DNA of 64,000 nt from Mycolicibacterium tokaiense (GTDB lineage: Bacteria > Actinomycetota > Actinomycetes > Mycobacteriales > Mycobacteriaceae): assembly GCF_010725885.1 (NCBI RefSeq), contig NZ_AP022600.1, forward strand, positions 3,720,001 to 3,784,000, given 5' to 3'. The notes under the pieces were generated by a model. The model was not told where the DNA came from. It worked only from the letters and a program-made list of their open reading frames with translations, and did no database searches. Shown here one piece after another: positions 1 to 9,191 of the stretch (its first letter is position 1; every line of letters starts with the position of its first letter). The position numbers and the translations under genes are program-made.

Positions 1-1891
1 CACACCCATGTCATCGTCCCCAACCGGCAGGCCCGCGCCGACGGGCAGTTGGTGTCGATCGACGGAGCCTCGCTGTATCACGAGGCCCGGGCCGCTGGAG
101 TGATCTACCAAGCCACCCTGCGCCGGGAACTGCACCGCTCCATGGTGTTCGAGTGGGCGCCGGTCGACCCATCCACGGGGATGGCGGAGCTGGCCGGGGT
201 GGACCGCGACACCATCACTGCGTGGTCGCGGCGATCTACCGCCTTGCGGGAGTGGGCCGCCGGCAACCTCAAGGTCGTCGAGGGGCCGTTGTCGGCGGCG
301 CAGCTGGCCACCGCGCAGAAGGCCACCCGACCGTCCAAGCCGGAAGAGCTGGTCCGGGGCCAGCTGGGTGACGCAGTGGCGAGCGGATGCGCGGGGCCTG
401 CGCCTGGACCGCACAGCGTTCGAGGAGGCGCGCGCGGCGCGGCGCGCAGCTGCGCGGACGCCGTTCGGCCGTGCGCGCCTGGCCGAGGCTGCGGAGAAGA
501 TCGAGAAGGCGGCGTTCACCCGGGCCGACCTGATGGAGATTGTCGGGGCGCAGCTTCCGGTCGACAGTGAGCAGTCACCGCGGGAACTGGCGGAGGCCGC
601 CGCCGACGAGGTGGGGATCAGGCTGACCGCTCCGCGGGCGGCGCATCAACGGGAGGGACACGAGCGGTTCACTCTTGACCAGATCCTGGCCGAAGAGCGC
701 GGTCCTTGATTTGGTGGACGCCCGGAACGATCGCGCGCTGTTGTCGCTCAAAGAGGAAGACACTGCCGGGCTTTCCCCCGACCAGAAGCGCGCGGTGAGA
801 GCATCGGTCGCTCGCCCTGGCTTGTTCAACCGTTGTCGGCGCCGGCCGGGGCAGGTAAGACGACGTCGCTCCGTTCCCTCAATGCCGCGGTGAAGCGCCG
901 CCACAGCGGGACGGTGGTGGTGCTCGCACCGACGGGCAAGGCCGTCGATGTCGCGGTCCGCGAAGGCGCCGGCGACACGGGCTACACGATCGCCAAAGCG
1001 CTAAGGATGCTGCAACGCAACGAATTACACCTCGCCCCGTCGACGCTTATCGTCGTGGACGAGGCCGGGATGGTGGGCACTGAAGACCTGCGCCGGCTGT
1101 TGACCGCCACGACAGCTGCGGGCGCCAAGACCGTTCTGGTGGGCGACGCCCACCAGCTCGCCCCAGTCAAAGCCCGTGGCGGGATGTTCGCCCAACTTTG
1201 CCAAGACTTGCCATGGACGCAGGAGCTGTCCGAGGTGTGGCGGATGCGCGACCCGGATGAGCGGGAAGCCTCGCTAGCGCTGCGCGACGGCGGACTAAAC
1301 GCCGCCCAACGTGCGGTGGATTGGTATCGCGACCATGACCGTCTGCACTATGGTGACCCGGTCACCATGGCCCACGACGCGCTTCTTGCATACGAAGCCG
1401 CCAAAGCCGACCATCAAGACGCGCTGCTGATCTGCGACACTAAAGAACTGGCGCGCGCCCTCAACCGGCGACTGCACGAACAACGTATCGGGCGAGACGA
1501 CCCCACACTCGTCGCGCACGGGCAGCGCATCGGGGTGGGCGATCTCATCATCAGCTGCCGAAACGATCCCAGCATTACGGTGCGGAAGAGCCCGCACGCC
1601 GCCGTTACCGCTGCACCCGTACGCAATGGGAATCGTTGGCGAATCGCAGCGATCGACTCGGTGCGCTACCGAATCGCCGCGGTGCGGCTTGATGATGGTG
1701 CCGCCGCAGTGTTTAGCGGGAATTATCTGCGCGAGCAAATTAACCTTGGATACGCGGTTACCGTGCACTCTGCCCAAGGCGTCACCGCCGACACCTGTCA
1801 CGCTCTGCTTGGAGAGAAGGCTAGCCGAGAAATGTTGTACGTCGCCATGACTCGCGGCCGCCGCGACAACACTGCATACCTTTACGAATGA
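1..1891 (+). pseudogene. Broken MobF/TraA relaxase-helicase (TrwC type)
   Basis: This is the middle and helicase part of a conjugative relaxase; the N-terminal nicking domain would lie left of the window. The reading frame has to change three times to follow the protein: frame 1 to about 367, frame 2 from about 368 to 700, frame 3 from about 700 to 820, and frame 2 again to 1891. The last segment reads [14 protein letters not shown] (Walker A of a RecD/TraA helicase), then IVVDEAGMV (Walker B), [11 protein letters not shown], and near the end [12 protein letters not shown] and [17 protein letters not shown], all standard motifs of the family. The protein then stops, earlier than usual for TraA. 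Three shifts plus truncation point to a dead gene, although sequencing errors cannot be excluded. Confidence 0.85.
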
Positions 1892-2720
1892 GGTGCCGAT
1901 GTCCATGAGGCGCCGACGGGCTGCCTACCGCTCACTCGCGGAAGCTCGTCGGAGGCCGCTCTATTCGTACTATCGGTGATCGCACAGGATCATCAGCCCC
2001 AGACCGCCCACGAGACTGCATCCCGGGCCCATTCTGCTGCGATACCCGCTATCGTCAGGGGGCTCAAACTTCGACGCGCTGACCAGCTCGAATCCCGCCG
2101 ACACGGCTTCCGAGCCTGGCAAACGACAGCCGCTCAGGAAGCCCAGGAACGCCACACGTCCGACGAACGGAATTTGAGCCGAGACACCGTGTACGGCCTA
2201 GATCTGTGAAGCCCGTTGGAGCCCGCATCTCACATGTTGCGCAGTCGCAGTTCACAGACGAATAAGTAGGAGCTTGGCGTACCACCGCTTTAGACCCGTA
2301 CTTGAGTGATCACACCCTCGCGTCGGCGTCCAGTAACCGATCGGCGATCGCCTGTCGCCCATGCTTCCAATCTGCAATCCCTAGCTGCGTGCGCACGAGC
2401 ATTCCGACATCAACTCCTTCCCCGACTTCGGCAACTTCCCAACGTTTCGGTGGAGTGCCGCCTGGCTGAACCCTCGAGGCGCGCCCGTGATCATCGCTAG
2501 GTGACCCAATACGCTGCCAAGAATTGTCGTAAGACCGCGGCTGTCGAAGAACGTCGGTCGGCGCGGGCCGCCCCCGGCGCGGATTGGGCGGCTATTGGCA
2601 ATGGAACAGATACAGTCCCCAGTAGCCTTTCGGTGATTCGTGAAGTGGCAGTCGCCGCGGCCGCATTGGCTATCAGCGTAATGCGGAGCCGTCACCACAT
2701 CGCGAGGGTAGGAGCTTTAG
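1892..2720. other. 829-bp gap without a supported gene
   Basis: It lies between the dead relaxase and the SIR2 gene. Only short open frames on both strands are present, with no recognisable motifs. A 26-codon frame from ATG 1899 (Arg-rich) directly follows the relaxase stop and may be more of its debris. The final 100 bp should hold the promoter of the SIR2-HerA pair, but no clear -35/-10 pair stands out. Confidence 0.5.
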
Positions 2721-3998
2721 ATGCCAGAGGATGAAGATGAGTTAACGGAAGCTCCACCGACCCTGCTTCAGCAGGATCATCTCGCCTTGGGCGAGCGGAA
2801 GTGGACATCGGGAGAGCCCCTTCCGCCCCGTCGCTATGTTGAGGCCTTCATCGCAGCACTGCTCCAAAGCGAGCACCTCAATCTGTTAGTCGGTTCGGGC
2901 CTGACAACCGGCCTTGCGGCGGCCGCAAAAGTTCAATTGAAGGCGGATCTCGCTGCGAAGATCACCACTGGTGACGCCGAGTTAGACCTCATGTTGGAGG
3001 CCGCGGCCGGCCTTTCTGCTCGGGCGAGCGGACGCGGTGATCAACCAAATGTGGAAGATCGGCTTCGCGTTGCTCTCCAGGCATACGCAGGGCTCGCTGT
3101 GGTGCGGGACCAGCGTGAGTCTCTTCTACGGCAGACAATCGATAACGTGTTGCATTCCGTTCGTGATTCAGTGGCTGCTGTTGAATCGGGACTACGTGAC
3201 CAGTCATTGGCAGGTAATGATGGCGCGAAGGCTGTCGACCTGCTGACCTCCTTCTTAGGAACGTTCGTGGGTCGAGTTCCCACACGCGACCGATTGCAGG
3301 TCTTCACTACTAACTACGACCGAGTGATCGAGTGGGGAGCCGACAAAGCTGGTTTCAGAGTTCTCGACCGCTTTGTTGGCTCACTCGAGCCGTTGTTCCG
3401 GTCATCCCGGCTTGAGATCGATTATCACTACTCACCCCCGGGCAGTCATAAGGAACCGAGACACCTTGATGGCGTCTTCCGATTGACGAAGCTTCACGGC
3501 TCGTTGGACTGGCGGTGGAATCAGCAAGAGCGGCAAGTCATTCGCATTCCATCCATGTTTGGAATTGCACCGGCCTTGGATGCTAATGAACTGCTCATTT
3601 ATCCGAACGCAGCTAAAGATATTGAGACGTCCCTGTACCCGTATGCGGACCTCTTCAGAGACTTTTCATCCGCCGCCTGTAGGCCGAACGCCACTGTGGT
3701 CACATATGGATACAGCTTCGGTGATGACCACATCAACCGAATCCTCCGCGATATGTTGACCATTCCGAGCGCCCACCTCCTCATAATCGCTTACTCAGAC
3801 GACGGAGAACGGATTACAAGGTTCGCCGAGCCATATCGCCGAAGTGGGCAGGTCAGCCTAATGATGGGTCCTTCGTTTGCGGACATCGGTCGGCTGACGG
3901 AGGAGTGGTTGCCGTGGCCTGGGACCGCCCACCTCAACGGTCTGAAACGGACCCCGGGCGACGCTCTTGACGAAGACGAGGACGACAGCCGTGACTAG
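2721..3998 (+). CDS. SIR2-domain effector of a SIR2-HerA defence pair
   Basis: The 425-residue protein carries the signature of the SIR2_2 family of defence effectors: VGSGLT at residues 57-62 (nucleotide-binding turn), FTTNYD at 195-200 with the conserved Asn/Asp, KLHGSLDW at 257-264 with the catalytic-type His, and TYGYSFGDDHINR at 328-340. Relatives of this family are NADases that deplete NAD+ when phage infection is sensed. The next gene, a HerA-like ATPase, overlaps the stop codon by 8 bp (GTGACTAG), so the two are probably co-translated. That arrangement is the known SIR2-HerA anti-phage system. ATG 2721 follows TAGGAG at 2708-2713. The gene is visibly AT-richer than the chromosome to the right. 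The family call is strong; activity here is inferred. Confidence 0.88.
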   Translation: MPEDEDELTEAPPTLLQQDHLALGERKWTSGEPLPPRRYVEAFIAALLQSEHLNLLVGSGLTTGLAAAAKVQLKADLAAKITTGDAELDLMLEAAAGLSARASGRGDQPNVEDRLRVALQAYAGLAVVRDQRESLLRQTIDNVLHSVRDSVAAVESGLRDQSLAGNDGAKAVDLLTSFLGTFVGRVPTRDRLQVFTTNYDRVIEWGADKAGFRVLDRFVGSLEPLFRSSRLEIDYHYSPPGSHKEPRHLDGVFRLTKLHGSLDWRWNQQERQVIRIPSMFGIAPALDANELLIYPNAAKDIETSLYPYADLFRDFSSAACRPNATVVTYGYSFGDDHINRILRDMLTIPSAHLLIIAYSDDGERITRFAEPYRRSGQVSLMMGPSFADIGRLTEEWLPWPGTAHLNGLKRTPGDALDEDEDDSRD

Positions 3999-6087
3999 AG
4001 CCAGGTCGTGGGATTCCATCAGCCAAGAAACGCTCACGGTGGGGCATGTTGTCGAAGTGACGCCGTCAGCGGTCACCGTTGAACTCGATATTGAGGCACC
4101 GCACGGAACGTCCATTAATCACGGCGTTCTACAACGCTTCCCGAGTGTCAATGGATTCGTCGCACTGCCATGCGAGGCGGGCGTCATCTTGGCGATCGTG
4201 CTTTGGCTGGGCATCGTCGACAGCCCTGCCCTTGCCCGGACGCGCCAGGAGGCAGGCGTTCTCGGATTGCCGACCGGCGGCCGTCGGCTCAAAGCAATGG
4301 CGCTGGGTCTGGTGCGGCGCGATTCGAGAGGCGAACTCAGGCTCGAACGTGGCGCGCTGACATTTCCGACCGTTGGCGATCCCGTGAGGCTACCGACGGG
4401 ATCTGAGGCTGCGCTCGCTGTACCGCTACTTGCAGGCGGCGGACTACGTATTGGGACTGCACCGATGGCGGGCGATAGCCCAGTCGTCGTGAGCCCTAAC
4501 CGTCTGTTCGGTCGCCATCTCGCCATCCTCGGAAATACGGGCAGCGGTAAATCATGCTCGCTCGCGCATTTGCTACGGACTAGCGCGAGGCTGGCTATTG
4601 AAGGCGGAGGGACTTTCCGCGCCATCGTTCTTGACCTAAATGGCGAATACGGTCAGACGTTCGCCGACCTTGAGGGTGTCATACCAGTCAGGCGGTACAC
4701 CGTAGAACCAGACGTGGATGCGAACGTCGAGACTCTACGAGTTCCGTATTGGCTATGGAGCTTTCGCGAGTGGTCTGCCTTCGCCGCGGCCAGTGGTCGC
4801 AGTCAGGCACCAGTTCTCAGACAAGCCCTCCATATACTACGCACTTCGACCTACGGCGGAGTGCCAGAAGGCGTCGTGACGGTCGTTGCGGGGCGCAGGA
4901 TAGTTCTTCAGTTCAAGTCCGAACGCGTTGCAACTAGAGACATCACAGCCAAGCTGTCTGAGTTGGAACGGATCAGGCAGTCTTGTAAAGCTGTTTATGA
5001 GTCTGCCGGAGGCGACGGCGCCGATGAACTTCGCGCGCTGCACGGTGCGCTCAAGGCTGTGTTGGATCGGAGACGCAGCAGCGATTCTCGGTACAAGTGG
5101 GCGATGGGTGTTGCGGGCCCGTCGGTCGAAGAGTGCCGAGAACTTATATCCAGTTTTGACAGCGCGCTGGAGGCGCTCGGAGTGCCGAGCATGATCGGAG
5201 ACGTTTCTAGCATCGACACTCCGACTCCGTTCAATGCGCTTGATCTTGTCCAGTTGATCGAGCTCATTGGCGTTGACGCTGGTTCAGATGTCGCGAGCTG
5301 GGTAGCGCCCATGCAGGACCGACTGACGATCGCGATGAGCGACCGCCGCATGAATAACGTCTGCGGCTACCGTGACGAGGAGTCGCTCGAAGGTTGGATT
5401 GACCGCTTGATCGGGAAAGATGAAAGCGGCCAGATCTCAGTTCTCGACTTGAGTTTGATTCCTTCGCAGGCTCAGCATGTGATTGCTAGCGTTATTGCGC
5501 GGTCAGTCTTAGAAGTTCTGGAGAGGGGGCGCCGCGTCGCAGGTGCAGCTCCAGTCATCCTTGCAATAGAAGAGGCTCACGCTCTAGTTCGCCGTCGTGC
5601 CGACACATCCCTGGACGAAGTGTCAACCGGGATGGCTGACTTGTGCCGCGAAGCCTTCGAACGAATCGGAAGAGAGGGACGGAAGTTTGGTCTGTCGCTG
5701 GTGGTGTCATCGCAACGGCCGAGTGAGCTATCGGAAACGGTGCTCTCGCAGTGCAACACCTTCCTCGTGCACCGGATCGTGAACGGGCGGGACCAAGACC
5801 TGGTACGTCGGCTCGTGCCTGACTCCCTCGGCGACCTCGTGAATGAGGTGTCGGCCTACCCCGCCCGGACCGCACTACTTCTCGGTGCCGCCGCAGAGAT
5901 TCCTGTGCTCGTGGAAGTCGAAATGCTTGACGGGCGTTTCCGGCCGAATGCGTCCGATCCAGACTTCGAGGCCGCATGGAGGAACGGGGCTCCGCTGGAC
6001 GTCGCAAGACTAGCCGCTGCGTGGGCTCCGAAGCGGGAGCAAGTCGAAGCGATCGAAGACGCCGACGAGGATGAACCGCCGTTTTAG
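3991..6087 (+). CDS. HerA-family ATPase of a SIR2-HerA defence pair
   Basis: The protein is 698 residues from GTG 3991, chosen because GAGGA at 3978-3982 sits 8 bp upstream; a TTG at 3967 would add 8 residues. The N-terminus has the beta-rich HAS-barrel pattern. The RecA-like core follows: Walker A GNTGSGKS at about 181-188, the VLDLNGEYG motif at about 213-221, Walker B ILAIEEAH at about 523-530, and the SQRPSE motif with the conserved Arg near 573. HerA proteins are hexameric DNA translocases; in SIR2-HerA systems the ATPase forms a large complex with the SIR2 subunit and controls or contributes to its NADase activity. The gene is translationally linked to the SIR2 gene just upstream. Confidence 0.88.
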   Translation: MTRARSWDSISQETLTVGHVVEVTPSAVTVELDIEAPHGTSINHGVLQRFPSVNGFVALPCEAGVILAIVLWLGIVDSPALARTRQEAGVLGLPTGGRRLKAMALGLVRRDSRGELRLERGALTFPTVGDPVRLPTGSEAALAVPLLAGGGLRIGTAPMAGDSPVVVSPNRLFGRHLAILGNTGSGKSCSLAHLLRTSARLAIEGGGTFRAIVLDLNGEYGQTFADLEGVIPVRRYTVEPDVDANVETLRVPYWLWSFREWSAFAAASGRSQAPVLRQALHILRTSTYGGVPEGVVTVVAGRRIVLQFKSERVATRDITAKLSELERIRQSCKAVYESAGGDGADELRALHGALKAVLDRRRSSDSRYKWAMGVAGPSVEECRELISSFDSALEALGVPSMIGDVSSIDTPTPFNALDLVQLIELIGVDAGSDVASWVAPMQDRLTIAMSDRRMNNVCGYRDEESLEGWIDRLIGKDESGQISVLDLSLIPSQAQHVIASVIARSVLEVLERGRRVAGAAPVILAIEEAHALVRRRADTSLDEVSTGMADLCREAFERIGREGRKFGLSLVVSSQRPSELSETVLSQCNTFLVHRIVNGRDQDLVRRLVPDSLGDLVNEVSAYPARTALLLGAAAEIPVLVEVEMLDGRFRPNASDPDFEAAWRNGAPLDVARLAAAWAPKREQVEAIEDADEDEPPF

Positions 6088-6271
6088 CTGCTTTTGTACC
6101 GCGCCGCATTTCGTCCCCCACAGAAGCACTCCTCAAGTCTTCAAAGAAGCCATTCCCGAAGTTCCTAAATACCCATGAGAGGCCTCGTGCGTGAGATGGG
6201 CATCTCGCTGCTGGTGATCGAACGAACGTCCTCAACCGGCATGTCGCCTCTCCGAAGGGGCCGTTGAAATA

Positions 6272-6964
6272 TTGTGTTCAATCATGGGCGATAAGGATGG
6301 CAAGGGTGAGCGTAGGCGTTCGAGTGACCGCTCGCGGTGGCCCGAAACCGCAGCCGCAATTGCTGCAATACTCGCGCTGGGCGTAAGCCTTTACTCGATC
6401 GTCCAATCGCGCGACGCAAACGAGATAGCGCGAGATGCTCTAGCCGAGGCTCAGAGGAGCAACGACCTCACCGTCTTGGAGCAGAAGGCGTCCGGCGCGA
6501 TGCCGACAGTGGATGACACCGTCACCGTGCGCGGTGAGTGCGATGAAGGTACTGATTCCTTAGATATTGACGTGGTCTTCCGCAACTCGGGTCGGGTCCC
6601 AACCACAGGTAGGGATATTGCGCTGCTTCTGGATTACGAATATAAGGGCGTTAGCGGTCAAGGCCTCGGTACCAAGACGTCACACCCGGGCACCGTGCTT
6701 GCCAAGGGGCCTAGCGTCGAGATACCCGGCCAGGATGCGGCGTCGCTGACTCTAGGGGTCCGCTGTGAAGACGTCTCGTTCTTGTGGGCAGGCTTAAGCG
6801 CCCAACCAGCGGCGGAAGCGCTGGCAGAGGTCGTAGCTGGGAAGGATGCGACCGCCGGTGGCGCCACCAGTTTGTGGGAGATCCGTGGGCAGCTATTCGT
6901 GCAGGTCGATTTTGGGGTGTCGGGTCCTGTAAAGCAGCGGATCACTCACGCGTCGATTGATTAG
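6272..6964 (+). CDS. Single-pass membrane protein behind the SIR2-HerA pair
   Basis: I do not recognise the family. The 230-residue protein has a charged start (Lys/Arg-rich, residues 6-24), one hydrophobic segment at about 26-45, a short helical stretch rich in Ala/Glu/Gln, and then a beta-like domain of about 150 residues containing two Cys that might pair. It begins 184 bp after HerA on the same strand and shares its lower-GC character. TTG 6272 has GAAGGGG 11 bp upstream; ATG 6284 is the alternative start. It could be an accessory or membrane sensor of the defence module, or unrelated cargo. No catalytic motif is visible. Confidence 0.6.
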   Translation: MCSIMGDKDGKGERRRSSDRSRWPETAAAIAAILALGVSLYSIVQSRDANEIARDALAEAQRSNDLTVLEQKASGAMPTVDDTVTVRGECDEGTDSLDIDVVFRNSGRVPTTGRDIALLLDYEYKGVSGQGLGTKTSHPGTVLAKGPSVEIPGQDAASLTLGVRCEDVSFLWAGLSAQPAAEALAEVVAGKDATAGGATSLWEIRGQLFVQVDFGVSGPVKQRITHASID

Positions 6965-7299
6965 TCGCTCGGGCGCCTCCGCTAGAAAAGCAAGGTGCTC
7001 TGAGTTGCGCAATGTTCGAACAGCTGGACCGGCCACCATAGGATTATTGATCTACCCCGTGTTGAACGCTGTTGCCAGCTGCGTGTATCCGGCGTCGAGA
7101 TCATGCTCGCTCAGCGCTCCGGGCTGGGGCACCTGTCGGGGCTCTCTGGGAGTGGACGTCGACATCGTCCAACGATGAGCGGTTGGTGGTGCCGCTGGCA
7201 CCCTCTCGCTGGTTCGGGCTGCGTGAGGATTCTCCGCGCTGTATTTGGCTCGTGTGAAGAACACACTCGCGACAAGAAGTCAGCTGTGTCGGCTGCGCA
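6965..7299. other. 335-bp gap without a supported gene
   Basis: Only short frames on both strands are seen. Base composition shifts here from the AT-richer defence segment to GC-richer DNA, so this may be a junction between cargo pieces. No clear terminator hairpin or repeat was found. Confidence 0.45.
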
Positions 7300-7968
7300 G
7301 TGCACCATGTCCTGATGACCGACGGCAGCTATCAGGCGCGGCGAATCTTGCTCGAGATCCCCGACGCGAACCGGCTTGGGAAGTGGGCCTCGCTGTGGGC
7401 GGACCTCACCCACGCGGCGATGGCGCTCCTTGAGCGGTCGCAGCTGCGGGTGATCCCCGCGACGGCGTTCACGCGGCGAGCGCTCTGGGAGTCTGCCATC
7501 GTCAGCTACGCGCGGATGCAGACCAGCGGCAAGAAACGCAGACTCGAGCACGAGGACCTTCTGCGCGAGGCACGCGGAGACCGGGGGATCGAGTTCCATG
7601 AGATCTTGATGAGCTGGCGTCACGGTCACGTCGGTCACCGCAACTCCGCGGAGTTCGAGGCGGTGCGGGTGTTCGCCGACCAACTCAACGCCGCGACCGG
7701 AACGCTGGACTCCCTCCGGGTGGAGATCGTGACGTCCCTCGGCCCGCTGATCGATTCCGAGTTGGCGAAGGAGTTCAGCGACCATGTCGAAGCGTTGCGC
7801 GTCACCCTGTGGGAGCAGTACCTGGCCCCGATCGGCGAGGTACTGGCGAAGCAGACGACTCTGGGGCAGCCGATGACGGCCGCTTGGGAACCGCACCCCG
7901 ACGTTGCCGAGTGCCTGACGCTGGAACTGACGCTTTGGTCGCGGACGAACGGGACCGGGGTGGGTTAA
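7300..7968 (+). CDS. Hypothetical helical protein with HEPN-like motif
   Basis: The 222-residue protein (217 from ATG 7315) is probably all-helical. The stretch FTRRALWESAIVSYARM at about 57-73 followed by SWRHGHVGHRN at about 105-115 resembles the HEPN/AbiU2 pattern, in which an R-x4-6-H motif (here Arg107 and His113) forms an RNase active site in a helical pair. HEPN proteins are common abortive-infection and toxin components, which would suit a defence island. The motif is short and the assignment is only a suggestion. No ribosome-binding site decides between GTG 7300 and ATG 7315. No antitoxin-like partner lies beside it. Confidence 0.55.
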   Translation: MHHVLMTDGSYQARRILLEIPDANRLGKWASLWADLTHAAMALLERSQLRVIPATAFTRRALWESAIVSYARMQTSGKKRRLEHEDLLREARGDRGIEFHEILMSWRHGHVGHRNSAEFEAVRVFADQLNAATGTLDSLRVEIVTSLGPLIDSELAKEFSDHVEALRVTLWEQYLAPIGEVLAKQTTLGQPMTAAWEPHPDVAECLTLELTLWSRTNGTGVG

Positions 7969-8082
7969 ACGAGTGCGCCCGCTCTTCACGAAACCCGCCG
8001 CGCCCTGCCTAATCCGGCTTCGCCTCGGTAGACCGGCGCGCGGACACCATGCTGTGTCACCCCCGCTACCTACCGTTACCCC

Positions 8083-9045
8083 ATGAGCATCCCGAACATT
8101 GGCGGGCTGACCGCCGACCAAGCCGAGGCTTTCTTCAACCTGGCGAACAACGGCGTCCTGACTCGCATCGACGAGCGCGGGCAACGCGCCGGCGAGCTGT
8201 TCCAGTGGGGACTGCACCCGCACACCGCCGAACCGGGAAGTGCACTCGCCGCCGACGACGCTGCCTTCGCCGAGGCGTATCCGCTCACCCTGGCCGGACC
8301 TCAGGCCGTCACCGAGCACGCGCTCTTCCCGGCGATGAGCGCCGCGGAGAGTCTGCACACCGTCGGGATCCTGGTCGCCCGCCGCAAGTCGCACCGGCAG
8401 CCGCACATCACGGAGATCCTCCAGCTGTGCCGCGTCGCTATGGAGTGCGCCGCGCTCACCATCTGGCTGCTTGGCGACCCGGACCGCACCGTGCGCCGAG
8501 ACCACTGTCTCGACGAGGAGATGGAGCAGCTTGAGCAACGCCGCAGGTACCTGGTCATCGGGGAGCAGGACGAGACCGCCCGCCCCTCCCGCTACCCGCC
8601 CCAAATGCTGGTCGAGAACGCCGAGCACCGCCGCAAGTACAACGCGATGTTCGACGCGGCGAAGGAGGCGTACACGTTCGCGGCGACGCCCTCGTTCACC
8701 AAGATGATCAGGTCCTCGGCGCAGTGGGTCGATACGCACGTGCCGGCGCACGACACCGGGGAGATTGCCAATAACGGCCTGGAGAGCAGCGCCCGGCAGT
8801 TCTACTCGTACGGGTCCAGCTTCATTCACGGCTACAAGTGGATGACGGACTACTCCCGCGGTGGGACGGTGTTCCCGATGATCGCCGACGCCCTCGCCGT
8901 GACGCTAAACATGGCAGAATGCGCGGCGTGCCTTTTCGAAGCGGCATCACGTGCGCCGGGCGGGGCACGGCCCGAGGAGTCCCGCCTTCCGGAGCGGTTC
9001 GAGCCGACCGTCGCGGCGTGGTCGACGGAACTGTTTACGGCGTAG
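8083..9045 (+). CDS. Hypothetical protein, 320 residues
   Basis: I do not recognise the function. The protein looks mostly helical and soluble, with conserved-looking patches such as ALTIWLLGDPDR (about 127-138), a charged Glu/Arg helix after it, and YSYGSSFIHGYKW near 245-257. The ATG is preceded by TACCGT at 8071-8076, which would place transcription start at or near the ATG, so a leaderless message is possible. The gene stands alone with a 114-bp gap before it. GC content is like the chromosome, unlike the SIR2-HerA pair, suggesting a separate origin within the island. Confidence 0.7.
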   Translation: MSIPNIGGLTADQAEAFFNLANNGVLTRIDERGQRAGELFQWGLHPHTAEPGSALAADDAAFAEAYPLTLAGPQAVTEHALFPAMSAAESLHTVGILVARRKSHRQPHITEILQLCRVAMECAALTIWLLGDPDRTVRRDHCLDEEMEQLEQRRRYLVIGEQDETARPSRYPPQMLVENAEHRRKYNAMFDAAKEAYTFAATPSFTKMIRSSAQWVDTHVPAHDTGEIANNGLESSARQFYSYGSSFIHGYKWMTDYSRGGTVFPMIADALAVTLNMAECAACLFEAASRAPGGARPEESRLPERFEPTVAAWSTELFTA

Positions 9046-9191
9046 CGCCTGCTACTTGCGGCGCAGTTCAGATCGGACGGCGGGCTACCTTGTAGCGATG
9101 CGGTGGTATCAGCGGCCCCGAGAATACGGCTGCACAGCTGACAGTCGCGCCCCAACTCGATTCCTGGGACGGCGCCGGCAACCAGAGCCAG

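Noticed and set aside
2501..2734. Short rightward frame just before the SIR2 gene
   Set aside because: No ribosome-binding site, no motif, and it overlaps the SIR2 start; composition is not coding-like.
7111..8829. Long leftward frame of 572 codons opposite two genes
   Set aside because: It is the antisense of two rightward genes in GC-rich DNA, with Arg/Gly-rich low-complexity content and no motif.
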